From: Sinohyriopsis cumingii
Lineage: Eukaryota; Mollusca; Bivalvia; Unionida; Unionidae
Assembly (NCBI GenBank): GCA_028554795.2
Contig: JAPYKE020000559.1
Coordinates: 1 to 64,000, forward strand
Reading direction: 5' to 3'
DNA length: 64,000 nt
Shown here one piece after another: positions 63,579-64,000 of the stretch. The translations under genes were made by a program, and so were the position numbers. Numbering within the stretch: the first letter of the stretch is position 1; every line of letters begins with the position of its first letter. Under the pieces are notes generated by a model. That model ran no database searches. It was not told where the DNA came from and saw nothing but the letters and a program-made list of their open reading frames with translations.

Positions 63579-64000
63579 ACACTGTCCCTGATCTTATCAA
63601 CGGAGATAGATTTAAGGATATTTGTAAATAAATATTTTTTTGTGGTTAATTCTCTATTCAGGAGTTTCTTGGGGGTCAGATGTTCCTAAACTCACAGAAT
63701 CTAATGGTTGGAAAACAAAAAAAGCCAAAAAATTTGATAAAACACCTATTACTGTAATGTTAATTCGACAAACATGGAAGTAAATGACTACGGTCTTAAG
63801 AGAGCAGTTGGCATTGTATTTCAAGGAAGTATCTACTTGAAATGCTGACAGTTATCTCCGTTCTTTTTATCAAGGACTGTCAGTAAAGGTAGGTGTAATC
63901 TTTCATTAGAATAAATATTTTGTTTTCAGAAAAAATATTCTCGTTTTACTGACTGTTGGATATCCTGTTTCACTGATATTTTTTTTGCGATTATAATTAA
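63579..64000. other. Flank after copy 2
   Basis: The helical gene and virion genes expected next are not recognised. AT-rich DNA with an ATTCAG acceptor-like site at about 63661 and a short open stretch after it. No supported gene. Confidence 0.4.

Larger units (their letters stand above)
54328..63580. mobile_element. Decayed virus-like element (copy 2), opposite orientation
   Basis: Contains, left to right, an end block, ATPase (-, split by an insertion), zinc ribbon (+), PLA2 (+), integrase (+), polymerase-helicase-HNH (-), Cys-rich protein (+) and HNH endonuclease (+). This is the mirror image of 30901-37740. All genes carry stops or frameshifts, and CpG has largely been lost. No virion genes and no right end are seen before the window ends, so it is truncated. 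Protein identity to copy 1 is moderate by eye, so it is a separate old integration, not a duplicate. Confidence 0.88.

Overview
The window is animal genomic DNA, most likely from a marine invertebrate and perhaps a mollusc. It is AT-rich and CpG-poor, with spliced gene fragments, tRNA-derived SINEs with target-site duplications, LINE, Gypsy, hAT, Kolobok-like, Harbinger-like and mariner/pogo-like insertions, and many minisatellites. No bacterial operons, rRNA genes, free-standing tRNA genes or CRISPR arrays are present. Ordinary host genes are sparse. A first coding exon of the glycosaminoglycan xylosylkinase gene FAM20B lies on the minus strand near 47.6-47.9 kb. A small probable two-exon gene of unknown function lies at 41.0-44.1 kb (+), downstream of a CpG-rich patch with CRE and CCAAT elements. 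A broken coding-like frame lies at 38.35-39.15 kb (-).

The main object is an intact 14.4-kb virus-like integrating DNA element at 23320-37740. It has terminal inverted repeats of about 257 bp and a 5-bp target duplication (AAGCC), and sits in a host minisatellite whose unduplicated sequence can be read in neighbouring units. It carries 16 tightly packed open reading frames. They include a DDE integrase, a protein that joins a family-B-like DNA polymerase, an SF1 helicase and a C-terminal HNH domain, a packaging ATPase, an adenain-type protease, a probable major capsid protein and penton-like and small virion-protein candidates. There is also a coiled-coil fibre-like protein, a parvovirus-type phospholipase A2, a zinc-ribbon protein, a Cys-rich protein and a free-standing HNH endonuclease. 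This is a Polinton/Maverick/adintovirus-like gene set, but the polymerase-helicase-HNH fusion is not the canonical Polinton polymerase. The ends also have an unusual nested design.

A second, strongly decayed relative lies at 54328-63580 in the opposite orientation. It keeps the same order (end block, ATPase, zinc ribbon, PLA2, integrase, polymerase-helicase-HNH, Cys-rich protein, HNH endonuclease) and the same 8-bp stop-codon overlap between integrase and polymerase. Its ATPase gene was split by a 2.7-kb TTAA-flanked insertion carrying a THAP domain (Kolobok-like).

Layout: 0.8-3.6 kb LINE; 4.1-6.9 kb decayed Gypsy element with nested SINEs; 8.6-16 kb a series of tandem repeats (47, 21, 121, about 60, 27, 43 and about 76 bp units); 18-22 kb SINE and DNA-transposon remnants; 23.3-37.7 kb intact element; 37.7-54.3 kb host DNA with gene fragments and transposons; 54.3-63.6 kb decayed element. 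In the intact element the virion genes run as one minus-strand block, the polymerase runs opposite to it, the integrase/PLA2/zinc-ribbon block is again on the minus strand, and the ATPase is on the plus strand beside the right end.
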